From contig CALUOR010000026.1 of NCBI GenBank assembly GCA_944322285.1, positions 1-46,612 of the forward strand: 46,612 nt of DNA, in the 5' to 3' direction. The notes beneath the pieces were generated by a model. That model was not told the origin of the DNA, searched no databases, and worked only from the letters and a program-made list of their open reading frames with translations. Positions 24,645 to 33,421 of this stretch are shown one piece after another (the stretch's first letter is position 1; every line of letters starts with the position of its first letter). The position numbers and the translations under genes were made by a program. The stretch comes from an uncultured Bacteroides sp. (GTDB lineage Bacteria; Bacteroidota; Bacteroidia; Bacteroidales; Bacteroidaceae).

Positions 24645-27644
24645 ATGCAGAGTGTACAATCTAAAAAGAGGTGGACATGGCTCCAGGGCGCAGTCTTGGT
24701 CCTGTTCCTGCTAAGCAGTACCTTAGCATTCGCACAAAACAGAGTGACCGGTACCGTAACGGACAGAACCGGCGCACCGCTTCCGGGCGTGAACGTACTG
24801 GAAGTAGGTACAACCAACGGTAACATTACCGACATTGATGGTAAATACTCTATCAATGTAGAGAAAGGCAAGACCTTGCAATTCTCTTTCATCGGTTTTG
24901 TAACGCAGAATATTAAAGTGGATCGCAACGTGATTGACTTAGTTTTGGCGGAAGACGCCCAGGCTTTGGAAGAAGTCGTGGTTATCGGTTACGGTAGCAT
25001 GCAGCGTAAGGACGTAACCAGTTCTATTACTACCGTAAAGGCTGACGAGCTGAATGTCGGTGTGTTCTCCGATGCGGCAAGTATGTTGCAAGGCAAGGTG
25101 GCCGGTTTGAACATCACCACTACCGGTGACCCGAACGGCACACCAAGCATCACGCTGCGTGGCGCTTCTTCTCTGCGTGAAGGCGCTGCCATGCAACCCT
25201 ATTATGTAATAGACGGTATTCCCGGTGTGGACATTTCGATGGTGGCTCCCGATGACATCGAGAGCATCGACGTGCTCCGCGACGCTACCGCAACGGCCAT
25301 CTACGGTTCAAAGGCCGCCAACGGCGTTATCATCATCAACACCAAGAAGGGTAAAGCCGGTCAGGGCCGCACGAACGTGACCTATAGCGGCTACGTTGCC
25401 TTCGACAAGATTCTGAAGAAGATGGATATGGCTACCGCCGATGAACTTCGCGCTTATGCGGAAGCGAACGGCAAGACGTTTGCCAACGACTTGGGTGCCA
25501 ATACCGACTGGCAGGACGAAGTGCTCCGCACAGCTATCAGCCACAACCATAATGTCTCCATCACCGGTGGCAATGACAAGACAACCTACATGGCAAGTAT
25601 CAACTTCCAGGACCGTGAAGGTGTTATCCTCGGTACGAACATGGACCGACTGAACGTACGTTCGTTGGTGACGACGAAAGTCCTCAAAGACCGCCTGGAG
25701 ATTTCGGCCGGCGTTAACTCCCGTTATGGAAAATCGCAAGGCGTTCCTATGGACGATGAAGGTATATCCGTAATGGACGCCATGAACTATTTCTCACCGG
25801 GTCTTCCCGTGAAGGACGAAAACGACAACTGGAGCGTGGCTTCCGGTAGCCAGAATGTGAACCCGATGTCTCTGATTTACGAAGATACGTCTGAAACTGT
25901 CTGGAAGAATACACAAATCATCGGCAAGGCTACGCTGGAGATTCTGAAAGGTCTGAAGTGGACTGCCAACTACTCTTTCACCAACAACCAACGGACGTAT
26001 AGCGAATACCATACGCACCAGACTCAACAACCGGGTATCAATGCGCAGAACGGTCAGGCCAAGCGTAACACTTACTTCGGCCACGAACACATCTTCGAGA
26101 CCTACGGTAACTACGACGCCACGTTCAACGACGCTCACAAGTTGGCTATCATGGCCGGTTATTCTTGGGAAGAGAAGATGTCGAACGACGGCTTCGGACT
26201 GACCGTACACGATTTCTATGATGACATGCTGAAATGGTACCAACTGACTTACGCCAGTACCATCGACGGCATTCCCGCCATCGAAAGCGGTACGAAAGAG
26301 ACGGTTCGCAACATCTCGTTCTACGGTCGTGTCAGCTACTCGTACAACAGCAAGTACATGATTCAGGCAACAGTTCGTCGCGACGGTTCTTCCGTATTCG
26401 GCAAGGACAACCGTTGGGGTACGTTCCCCTCAGTCAGCGTGGCATGGAACATCACGGAAGAGGACTTCATGCAGAACCAAGACGTACTGAGCAATTTGAA
26501 GCTCCGTTTGGGTTACGGTGTCAGCGGTAACGCTCTCGGCTTCGGTGCTTATACTCCGTACGAGACTTACGGTGCATCAGGCTTCTTCACCTATAACGGT
26601 AAGGAGTGGCGTACATTGGCCGCTACCAAAAACGCCAATCCCGATTTGAAGTGGGAGTCTACGGGCATGTTCAATGTGGGTGTAGATTACGCATTCCTTG
26701 ACGGACGCATCAACGGTACCATCGAGTTCTATAACAAGAAGACGAAAGACTTGATTTGGAGCTATCCGGTTTCTCAGAACCTGTACCCGTACAGCACCAT
26801 TAATGCCAATGTCGGCGAGATGACCAACCGGGGTATTGAAGTTTCCATCAACGCCATTCCGGTCCGTACCCGCAACTTCGAATGGAACACGACCTTGACA
26901 TTGGCCCACAATAAGAATACCGTGGACAGACTTTCCAACGAACAATTCAAGACGGATAGATTTACGCAAGGTGACCCGATGGTTGCGGGAGTTTCGAGCG
27001 AAGGATTTACCCAGCGCATTATCGAAGGCGAGCCTCTCGGAACTTTCTATACGTGGGAATTTGCAGGATATAATGAAGACGGCATGGCTTCTTACTATGT
27101 AAGAGACGCTGAAACCGGAGAGCGCACGGGAGAAACGACAACGAACCCGGAATACAAAGACCGTACCATCACCGGCTGCGCACAACCTAAGCTGAATTTC
27201 GGATGGAACAACACCTTCACTTGGAAGAACTGGAACGCTACCGTATTCTTGACCGGTGTGCTGGGCAATGACATCTATAACGGTTCACGCGCCAATTACA
27301 CCAGCCCCGAAGTCTATACGGCCGGTAAAAACGTGCTGAAAGAGTTCATCTACGAGCGTCCCGCAACAGATACGGGAGGTAACATACCTTCCGACCGTTT
27401 CATTGAGAATGGTTCGTACCTCCGTTTGGCCAACTTCACGTTGGGCTATACGTTCAAGAACTTCAATAACTGGCTGCAAAACGTACAGTTGTATGTCACT
27501 TGCAACAACCTGTTCACCATCAGCGGTTACAAAGGTCTTGACCCGGAAGTGAATATGGGCGGTTTGGCTCCCGGCGTAGACTATCGTTGGAGCGTTTATC
27601 CGCACACCCGCACGACCTTGATTGGTTTAAAGGTTAATTTCTAA
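24645..27644 (+). CDS. SusC-like TonB-dependent outer-membrane transporter 2
   Basis: 999 aa. Signal peptide, carboxypeptidase-regulatory-like domain (residues about 35-100), TonB box/linker (ALEEVVVIGYG), plug with LRDATATAIYGSKAANGVI, and beta barrel ending in TTLIGLKVNF. The N-terminal 100 residues are almost identical to susC1, while the barrel is clearly diverged, so the two importers probably share TonB partners but differ in ligand. 15 bp before the ATG and 131 bp after it are identical to susC1. Divergent from susC1; susD2 follows 20 bp downstream. Confidence 0.95.
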   Translation: MQSVQSKKRWTWLQGAVLVLFLLSSTLAFAQNRVTGTVTDRTGAPLPGVNVLEVGTTNGNITDIDGKYSINVEKGKTLQFSFIGFVTQNIKVDRNVIDLVLAEDAQALEEVVVIGYGSMQRKDVTSSITTVKADELNVGVFSDAASMLQGKVAGLNITTTGDPNGTPSITLRGASSLREGAAMQPYYVIDGIPGVDISMVAPDDIESIDVLRDATATAIYGSKAANGVIIINTKKGKAGQGRTNVTYSGYVAFDKILKKMDMATADELRAYAEANGKTFANDLGANTDWQDEVLRTAISHNHNVSITGGNDKTTYMASINFQDREGVILGTNMDRLNVRSLVTTKVLKDRLEISAGVNSRYGKSQGVPMDDEGISVMDAMNYFSPGLPVKDENDNWSVASGSQNVNPMSLIYEDTSETVWKNTQIIGKATLEILKGLKWTANYSFTNNQRTYSEYHTHQTQQPGINAQNGQAKRNTYFGHEHIFETYGNYDATFNDAHKLAIMAGYSWEEKMSNDGFGLTVHDFYDDMLKWYQLTYASTIDGIPAIESGTKETVRNISFYGRVSYSYNSKYMIQATVRRDGSSVFGKDNRWGTFPSVSVAWNITEEDFMQNQDVLSNLKLRLGYGVSGNALGFGAYTPYETYGASGFFTYNGKEWRTLAATKNANPDLKWESTGMFNVGVDYAFLDGRINGTIEFYNKKTKDLIWSYPVSQNLYPYSTINANVGEMTNRGIEVSINAIPVRTRNFEWNTTLTLAHNKNTVDRLSNEQFKTDRFTQGDPMVAGVSSEGFTQRIIEGEPLGTFYTWEFAGYNEDGMASYYVRDAETGERTGETTTNPEYKDRTITGCAQPKLNFGWNNTFTWKNWNATVFLTGVLGNDIYNGSRANYTSPEVYTAGKNVLKEFIYERPATDTGGNIPSDRFIENGSYLRLANFTLGYTFKNFNNWLQNVQLYVTCNNLFTISGYKGLDPEVNMGGLAPGVDYRWSVYPHTRTTLIGLKVNF

Positions 27645-27664
27645 TTAAAAACTGACTTATCATT

Positions 27665-29281
27665 ATGAAAACAAATATAAAATCTTTATTTGCCGTTTGC
27701 ACAGCCGCTCTATTTGTCGGATGTACAGACTTGGATGTACAGATTGAATCCCAATACACGGAATATCCGACCAACGATATTGCGGTGGAAGCCAAAATGG
27801 CCGATGTGTATTATCACTTGCGCAGTGTCTTCGGGCGTAGATACATGGAAGCGATGTCTTTGTCGAGCGATGAGTACACTGCCGTTTCCTATGGTGGCGG
27901 TTGGTATGACAATGGCGCCTATGCTCATCCGAGCCTTCATGATTTCAGAACCGAAGACGCCACGCTGGACTGGATGGGAGAAGTTACGGGAGGTATTACA
28001 AAGGCCAATACGGTTATACGCGACTTGGGCGGCGACGAGGCCGGCGAGCTGATTGCGCCTGCCCGTGCGATGCGCGCGTTCTTCCACTTTATTTTGATGG
28101 ACTGCTGGGGTGACGCTCCTATTTTGGACCACCTGCTCGCTGAAGGCGAATTGGTAAACCGTTCTCCGCGCGGCGATGTAGCCCGTTTCATCGAGAAAGA
28201 GTTATTGGAAATCATTCCCCAGCTTACGGATGAAGTGAGTGATAACACGTATGGCAAGCCGAATAGATGGATGGCGGAAGCGCTGTTGGTAAAACTCTAC
28301 ATCAACTGGGCCGTTTATACCGCTCCGTCTGTAGACCAATACGATGCCGCTACAGCTACCAATGAGAAACTGAACGACTGTATCGCCCATTGCGACAACA
28401 TCATTCAGTCCGGTTTGTTTAACTTAGGTTCCATGACTTACGCTGAAAAGTTCGGTCCGACGAACGGTTCGCATGTGGAAGACTTTATCTATGCCATGCC
28501 TTATGACACTTACACGGCTAAAGGCATGCAATATGGTCGTGCGCGTACTTGGAAGAAAGCCGGCGATGTGGCAAAGAGTTATTACGGCATGTCACTTAGC
28601 AATTCGGCCGGTGGTTACATGACCATGACTCCGGAGTTCGCAAGTCTTTTCTGCTTAGAGGGTGACCAGCGTAACAACAGCGTCATCCGTGGCACGGCTT
28701 ATGTTTATAATCCCAATACCTATCAGCCGACATCGGAAGTCGCTTTGGATACGGAAGGCAATCCTATCGTTTTGACCAAGACCGTTACCCTTGACAATCC
28801 GGACGATGTCCAGTTAGGTGTAGGCGATGACATTGAAGGTTACAACCAAGGTTACCGCTCGGTGAAATTCTTTGTAATCGACGATGACTATAAGAACGGA
28901 AGAGACCAATCCAACGACTTGCCGATATTCCGTTACGCGGACATTCTGCTGACCAAAGCGGAAGCCATTGAACGTGGCGGTAATGCTACCAACGGTGACA
29001 CTTCGATGAGCCTGTTCAACCAGGTTCGCGCGTATGCCGGTGCCCCGCTCCTGACGGAAGCCCCAAGCTTGCCGGACATTTTGGATGAGCGCGGACGTGA
29101 ACTCTTCGATGAGAACTGGCGTAGAAATGACATGATTCGTTTCGGTACGTTTGAAAGTGAGTTCTTCCCGCATTATCACGATTTCCCGACAGCCAATTTC
29201 GATAAGACTCGCCGCATTTTCCCGTTGCATACGAATGTGTTGAGCTCTAATCCGAACTGGGTGCAGAATCCGGGATACTGA
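27665..29281 (+). CDS. SusD-like surface lipoprotein 2
   Basis: 538 aa. Signal peptide with lipidation Cys20 in FVGCTDLDV, SusD helical domain and the conserved C-terminal part (SLFNQVRAYAGAPLL, LDERGRELFDENWRRNDMIRFG, NWVQNPGY). Paired with susC2 as the ligand-capturing lid. Strongly similar to susD1 at both ends, supporting duplication of the whole susCD unit in inverted orientation. No enzymes are linked directly; the nearest catabolic candidate is the GDPD 1 kb downstream. Confidence 0.93.
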   Translation: MKTNIKSLFAVCTAALFVGCTDLDVQIESQYTEYPTNDIAVEAKMADVYYHLRSVFGRRYMEAMSLSSDEYTAVSYGGGWYDNGAYAHPSLHDFRTEDATLDWMGEVTGGITKANTVIRDLGGDEAGELIAPARAMRAFFHFILMDCWGDAPILDHLLAEGELVNRSPRGDVARFIEKELLEIIPQLTDEVSDNTYGKPNRWMAEALLVKLYINWAVYTAPSVDQYDAATATNEKLNDCIAHCDNIIQSGLFNLGSMTYAEKFGPTNGSHVEDFIYAMPYDTYTAKGMQYGRARTWKKAGDVAKSYYGMSLSNSAGGYMTMTPEFASLFCLEGDQRNNSVIRGTAYVYNPNTYQPTSEVALDTEGNPIVLTKTVTLDNPDDVQLGVGDDIEGYNQGYRSVKFFVIDDDYKNGRDQSNDLPIFRYADILLTKAEAIERGGNATNGDTSMSLFNQVRAYAGAPLLTEAPSLPDILDERGRELFDENWRRNDMIRFGTFESEFFPHYHDFPTANFDKTRRIFPLHTNVLSSNPNWVQNPGY

Positions 29282-29303
29282 TCACTCATTCATATATTAG
29301 ATA

Positions 29304-29411
29304 CATTTTTAAGGTAAAAACAAGCGATTGTTTTATTTAGAGTTTTAAAAATGGGAGCCTTGCGCAAACCTACGGTAATGCCATTCCGCAGGGGCGTGCA
29401 GGGCTTTTTTT
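29304..29411 (+). terminator. Shared 3'-UTR element, copy B (after susD2), with terminator
   Basis: CATTTTTAAGGTAAAAACAA...TTTTAAAAATG (29304-29353) begins 22 nt after the susD2 stop. It is followed by a GCCTTGC/GCAGGGC stem (29357-29404) and seven T residues. The core differs from copy A by one base. Confidence 0.88.
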
Positions 29412-29421
29412 AGAAATAAAG

Positions 29422-29453
29422 TTTGGATATATCCCTGTGAATAAGTATTTTTG
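29422..29453 (+). promoter_or_regulatory. Promoter of the small two-gene unit
   Basis: TTTG (29422-29425), 20 bp, TATTTTTG (29446-29453). The predicted start is near 29460, so translation probably begins at ATG 29461 or 29470 and not at 29437. Confidence 0.65.
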
Positions 29454-29460
29454 CAGAAAA

Positions 29461-29649
29461 ATGAATGCAATGGAAACGATAGCGCAAGACAAAGAAGTCC
29501 GGATGAAAAAGAGAGAAGAACTGATGAAACGATATAGAGCATATAAGGAACAGAAAAAGACTCATATTGAAAAACTCAAAGAAATCGTAAGAAGTGAATA
29601 TAAAAAACGTACAGGCAAGGAGCCTGAAGGTATTGAAGTATGGGGATAA
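29461..29649 (+). CDS. Small, highly basic helical protein
   Basis: 62 aa from ATG 29461 (ATG 29470 possible). Very rich in Lys, Arg and Glu (MKKREELMKRYRAYKEQKKTHIEKLKEIVRSEYKKRTGK), predicted to form one or two long helices or a coiled coil. No family recognised. It overlaps the next gene by 10 bp, so the two are translated together, reminiscent of small toxin-antitoxin-like pairs, but no toxin motif is seen. Confidence 0.6.
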   Translation: MNAMETIAQDKEVRMKKREELMKRYRAYKEQKKTHIEKLKEIVRSEYKKRTGKEPEGIEVWG

Positions 29650-30149
29650 AATTGAATCTGGGCAATATTAATGCCATTGCCCCTTATAAGTTAACTGCAA
29701 GTATTGCAGATCCTGCCACGTTTTGGTTCACGACTGATTATGATGTAACTTATGCTATGAGTCTTAGTCTCAATAATCTGCTGTATGGTATAGATGCTTA
29801 TGAATTTGCTATCGTTAATACCAACAATCGAAAGTCTCCTCGTGATCCTAAATTGCGACAGACAGTGCAAGCGTTTATTTATGATTTTTTTAAAGAACCC
29901 GATGCGGTGTTGCTTTATTTATGTGAAACGGGGGACAATAAGCAACAATCACGTAACCGACTTTTTGAATCTTGGTTCAAATCTTCTTCCCATAAATCAG
30001 AACTTGTCTTTTTGACGTCCAGTATTTGCGATGATGAAGATGTAGCAAATTATTTCGGACTTATTACTCGCAATGACAATCCCAATCTTCCCAAAATTCT
30101 AACCGAGTTTGGAGAGACGGTATTATTGTTTTCCGAAAAACCAGAATAA
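29640..30149 (+). CDS. Hypothetical protein (possibly DUF6169 family)
   Basis: 169 aa, soluble, no signal peptide. Visible features: IADPATFWFTTDYDVTYAMSLSLNNLL near the start, a central YDFFKEPDAVLLYLCET, and SSSHKSELVFLT. I recall similar Bacteroides proteins under DUF6169, but cannot confirm. Overlaps the upstream small basic gene by 10 bp and so belongs to the same transcript. Codon use is more AT-rich than in the susCD genes, suggesting an accessory unit. Function unknown. Confidence 0.6.
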   Translation: MGIKLNLGNINAIAPYKLTASIADPATFWFTTDYDVTYAMSLSLNNLLYGIDAYEFAIVNTNNRKSPRDPKLRQTVQAFIYDFFKEPDAVLLYLCETGDNKQQSRNRLFESWFKSSSHKSELVFLTSSICDDEDVANYFGLITRNDNPNLPKILTEFGETVLLFSEKPE

Positions 30150-30180
30150 GGATGGATAATAATCGGGTCTGTTGAAGGGC

Positions 30181-30208
30181 AATGCCATTCCGCAGGCGAT
30201 GTGCAAGG
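30181..30208 (+). repeat. Partial shared 3'-UTR element, copy E
   Basis: AATGCCATTCCGCAGG followed by a GTGCAAGG end matches the hairpin half of copies A and B. The AT-rich core half is missing. Located just after the 169-aa gene, again in sense orientation. Confidence 0.6.
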
Positions 30209-30245
30209 ATTGTAAAAACAGAAATAACTTCTAACTTTTATAGGA

Positions 30246-31043
30246 ATGATAGTCGATTTATTACTCGGGTTAATGTGGGTGTTGGGCGGATACGGGATGG
30301 TTTCGCAACCTACAGAGAACGGAAGTGAGATAGAAGTGGTGGTGCACCGCGGTGCAAACGCTTTGGCACCGGAAAACACGGTAGCTTCCGCGTTGGCGGC
30401 TTTAAAGGAAGGAGCTACGTGGATAGAAGTGGATGTACGCATCAGCAAAGACAGTGTGATGTACAATCTGCATGACGAGACTTTGGATCGCACAACTGAC
30501 GGAGAAGGCTTGTTGCGTGACGCGACTTCTGCGGAAATTGATAAACTGGATGCCGGAGAATGGTTCAGCCCGGCGTTTAAGGGAGCCCGGGTGCCACGTG
30601 TCAGCGAAATGCTTGATTCGTTGAAGGGGAAGGCTTACGTGTTTTTCGATGTAAAGCGGGGTACTCCGGTACGTCCGCTCATAGAGTTGGTACGGGCGAA
30701 AGGGTTCGAACACAATAGTTTCTTTTGGTTTGCCGATTCACGGATGTTACAGGAATTTGTCCGATTGGCGCCGGAGATGAAAATTAAAGTGAATGCCCAC
30801 GACATTGAAAGCCTGAAAAAATGGCAAGAGGTCTGTACTCCGTCTTATGTGGAAATTGCTCCGGCAAACATTACAGGAGAGTTTCGTTCGTATTGTCATG
30901 CTAACGGCATACGTATCATGGCAGCCATACAAAATGCAGACATTGAGTCTTACAAAGAAGCGATTGCCGTCCAACCGGATTTGGTGAATTTAGACCGTCC
31001 CGAGCTTTGGAAGCAAATCATTAGTGAACAAAGGGAACAATGA
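30246..31043 (+). CDS. Glycerophosphodiester phosphodiesterase
   Basis: 265 aa, GDPD TIM-barrel enzyme. Catalytic HRG at His34-Arg35, EN at Glu43, WIEVDVRIS (metal-binding Glu/Asp), HDETLDRTTDG with the second catalytic His, and FFDVKRG. Hydrolyses glycerophosphodiesters to glycerol-3-phosphate and an alcohol. A short hydrophobic N-terminus (VDLLLGLMWVLGG) suggests export to the periplasm. Single gene, preceded by AGGA and followed 3 nt later by shared 3'-UTR element C. It may process material imported by the neighbouring SusCD systems, but that is only suggested by position. Confidence 0.88.
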   Translation: MIVDLLLGLMWVLGGYGMVSQPTENGSEIEVVVHRGANALAPENTVASALAALKEGATWIEVDVRISKDSVMYNLHDETLDRTTDGEGLLRDATSAEIDKLDAGEWFSPAFKGARVPRVSEMLDSLKGKAYVFFDVKRGTPVRPLIELVRAKGFEHNSFFWFADSRMLQEFVRLAPEMKIKVNAHDIESLKKWQEVCTPSYVEIAPANITGEFRSYCHANGIRIMAAIQNADIESYKEAIAVQPDLVNLDRPELWKQIISEQREQ

Positions 31044-31046
31044 ATA

Positions 31047-31096
31047 CCTTTTTAAGGTAAAAGCAAGCGATTGCTTTATTTAGAGTTTTAAAAATG
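31047..31096 (+). terminator. Shared 3'-UTR element, copy C (after GDPD)
   Basis: CCTTTTTAAGGTAAAAGCAAGCGATTGCTTTATTTAG..., beginning 3 nt after the GDPD stop. The core differs from copy A by one base (C for T), compensated in the AAGCGATTGCTT hairpin. Confidence 0.85.
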
Positions 31097-31097
31097 T

Positions 31098-31238
31098 AAG
31101 AGGATGTGTCAAAATGAGGAATGGCTTTCATCCTGTCATGAGCGAAGCGTGGTCGAAACATCTCACATAGCACGACATGAGACCCTTCGACTACGGGTGA
31201 CAAAATGATAGTGACTTAACATTATGACACATCCTCTT
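31098..31238. repeat. MITE-like palindrome
   Basis: AAGAGGATGTGTCA (31098-31111) is perfectly complementary to TGACACATCCTCTT (31225-31238), extending to 18 of 19 bases. The interior includes GTCATGAGCGAAGCGTGGTCGAAAC and related imperfect palindromes. No ORF. It abuts element C. Confidence 0.75.
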
Positions 31239-31359
31239 GATGATAATCTTTATTTTATCGGTACCATTATATATTATTGTAGTGAGAAAGATAATTTTGA
31301 AACCTATCAAAGCCTTTCTCTACGTTATAGAAGATAAGGCTATTCCGCAGGGGGCGGAA

Positions 31360-32694
31360 TCAGGATATCTCCGGCAAGCTGTTCCCGTTTATCTTGCGGT
31401 AGAGGTCGAGGGCGAAGACATCGGTCATACCGGATATGTAGTCCAGCACCGCCTGAAGGCGTTCACCAAGGCGGGGTGAGCGGATGTTGTACTGGCCGGA
31501 CACGCGGCCTATCAGCAGGCGCGAATAAGCCTTCTCGGGCGAGAGCACGGCGTCCGTCATTAGCTCCAGCAGGGTGCCGATGATGCGGAAGCCGGCCAGT
31601 TCGATGTCCAGCACATCGCGCGAGCAATATATCTTCTTCATCGACACCTCGGCGCAATGTCGGTAAGCCTCGGCGGGCAGTTCGTTGATATGCCGGATGA
31701 GGGGGCCTTCGAACTCGCCACTGAGCAACGTCTCTTCGTTCTCCAAGAAAACCCGTGTGCATTCGCTCGTCAATAATCCGATGACGCACGAACGCAGGTA
31801 GGCTATCTGCTCGTTCACGTCCGTCACACGGCGCATCGTCTCCAGCATGTGCGTGCGCCGCTCGTCGCCAAAGTAACCTAAGAGCAACTCGCGCGTCTCG
31901 TCCGTGGTGAGCAGTTTCAGTTTGTGCGCGTCCTCTATGTCCATTATCTGATAGCAGATGTCGTCGGCAGCCTCCACGAGGTACACCAGCGGATGGCGGG
32001 CGTAGCGCAAGGGGGAGTCGCTCAATTTTTTCATGCCAAGCTCTTCGGCTATGCGCCGGAAGGACGCCTCTTCGCTGGTGAAGAAGCCGAACTTCGACTT
32101 CTTCCCCGCCAAACTCGATGCGAAAGGATACTTCACGATGCTGGCCAAGGTGGAGTAGGTCAGCACGAAGCCTCCCGGCCGCCGTCCCTCGAACTGGTGG
32201 GTCAGCAGGCGGAAGGCGTTGGCGTTACCTTCAAAGTGGGTGAAGTCCTCCCAAAGTCCCGCGGAGAGGCCGTCATAGTTCCGCAGAGCCAGTCCCTTTC
32301 CTTCGGAGAAGAAGGTGGAGATGGCCCGTTCGCCCGAATGCCCGAAAGGCGGATTACCCAGGTCGTGCGCCAGGCAGGCGGCGGACACGATGGCACCTAT
32401 CTCTGGCAGGAAGCTGTCCGCCAGCTCCGGTCTGCGCGAGAGGATGCCCCGTGCCACGTCGTTGCCTAAGGAGCGGCCCACGCACGACACCTCCAGGCTG
32501 TGCGTCAGGCGGTTGTGGACGAAGATGCTTCCCGGAAGGGGAAACACCTGGGTCTTGTTTTGCAAGCGCCGGAAGGGCGCGGAGAAAATCAGGCGGTCAT
32601 AGTCGCGCTGAAACTCGGAGCGGTTCTCGTGACGCTCGCGGTGAAACTCTTCCAAGCCGAAACGCTTGGCGGAGAGCAGGGTATTCCAGTTCAT
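31360..32694 (-). CDS. dgt: dGTPase-like HD-domain phosphohydrolase
   Basis: 444 aa from ATG 32694 (MNWNTLL); ATG 32697 directly before it is equally possible. The upstream ORF extension to 32751 is unsupported. Deoxyguanosinetriphosphate triphosphohydrolase family: RDYDRLIFSAPFRRLQNKTQVF, HNRLTHSLEVSCVGRSL (first HD-region His), LAHDLGNPPFGHSGE (His-Asp), VEAADDICYQIMDIED. Cleaves dGTP or other dNTPs to the nucleoside and triphosphate, so it tunes dNTP pools and can restrict phages. Divergent from dut, another nucleotide-pool enzyme. Confidence 0.92.
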   Translation of the reverse strand: MNWNTLLSAKRFGLEEFHRERHENRSEFQRDYDRLIFSAPFRRLQNKTQVFPLPGSIFVHNRLTHSLEVSCVGRSLGNDVARGILSRRPELADSFLPEIGAIVSAACLAHDLGNPPFGHSGERAISTFFSEGKGLALRNYDGLSAGLWEDFTHFEGNANAFRLLTHQFEGRRPGGFVLTYSTLASIVKYPFASSLAGKKSKFGFFTSEEASFRRIAEELGMKKLSDSPLRYARHPLVYLVEAADDICYQIMDIEDAHKLKLLTTDETRELLLGYFGDERRTHMLETMRRVTDVNEQIAYLRSCVIGLLTSECTRVFLENEETLLSGEFEGPLIRHINELPAEAYRHCAEVSMKKIYCSRDVLDIELAGFRIIGTLLELMTDAVLSPEKAYSRLLIGRVSGQYNIRSPRLGERLQAVLDYISGMTDVFALDLYRKINGNSLPEIS

Positions 32695-32725
32695 CATACA
32701 AGTAAATGATAATTTATCTGTCTCA

Positions 32726-32846
32726 GGGAACGCAGAAGACGCAGAATACACAGATGAACGCAGACTTATATTTTTTTCAGTGCAAATAGGCGAAGCCCTT
32801 TATTTTCTGCGAGCCTCTGCGCCCGTCTGCGTTGTCTGCGTTCTCC
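32726..32846. repeat. Palindromic repeat of ACGCAGA units
   Basis: GGGAACGCAGAAGACGCAGA (32726-32745) pairs imperfectly with TCTGCGTTGTCTGCGTTCTCC (32826-32846). It lies in the divergent dgt-dut region, similar in design to the repeat at 18320-18429. Confidence 0.65.
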
Positions 32847-32968
32847 TAATTCAGCCCGCTAAATCCCCATTTATCAGCCTATTTGCAGGCGGTTACTAAT
32901 ATTTAACTGCAAATGTAGGATTATTTGGGACAAAATCCGTACTTTCGCCCGTTAAAAAAAGAACGAAG

Positions 32969-33403
32969 ATGCTGAACGTACAAATCATTAACCGCTCCAA
33001 GCACGCGCTTCCGGCTTACGCCACGGAGCTTTCCGCAGGCATGGACCTGCGAGCCAACCTGTCCGAACCCGTGACACTGGCTCCCCTGCAGCGTTGTCTC
33101 ATCCCGACGGGACTCTACATTGCCCTGCCTCCGGGCTACGAGGCACAAGTGCGCCCGCGTAGCGGGCTTGCCTTGAAGAAAGGCATCACGGTGCTGAACT
33201 CACCGGGGACGATAGACGCCGACTACCGGGGAGAAATCTGCGTGATACTCATCAATCTGTCCGCTGAACCCTTTGTTATCGAGGATGGCGAGCGTATCGC
33301 CCAGATGGTCATCGCCCGTCACGAGCAAGCCTGTTGGCAGGAAGTGGAAACGTTGGACGAGACCGGTCGGGGCGCGGGAGGCTTCGGTCACACGGGCGTA
33401 TGA
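32969..33403 (+). CDS. dut: dUTP diphosphatase
   Basis: 144 aa trimeric dUTPase: hydrolyses dUTP to dUMP and pyrophosphate. All five family motifs are present: [42 protein letters not shown] and the C-terminal [10 protein letters not shown] that closes over the active site. First gene of the dut-TPR-DUF4292-envC operon (18 bp to the next gene), an arrangement I believe is common in Bacteroides. Confidence 0.96.
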   Translation: MLNVQIINRSKHALPAYATELSAGMDLRANLSEPVTLAPLQRCLIPTGLYIALPPGYEAQVRPRSGLALKKGITVLNSPGTIDADYRGEICVILINLSAEPFVIEDGERIAQMVIARHEQACWQEVETLDETGRGAGGFGHTGV

Positions 33404-33421
33404 TTAAATTTTGGATGAAGG

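Noticed and set aside
31237-31479. 80-aa frame with a hydrophobic start (MMIIFILSVPLYIIVV)
   Set aside because: Looks like a membrane segment, but its second half overlaps the dgt 3' end antisense and its start lies at the edge of a MITE-like palindrome; no ribosome binding site.
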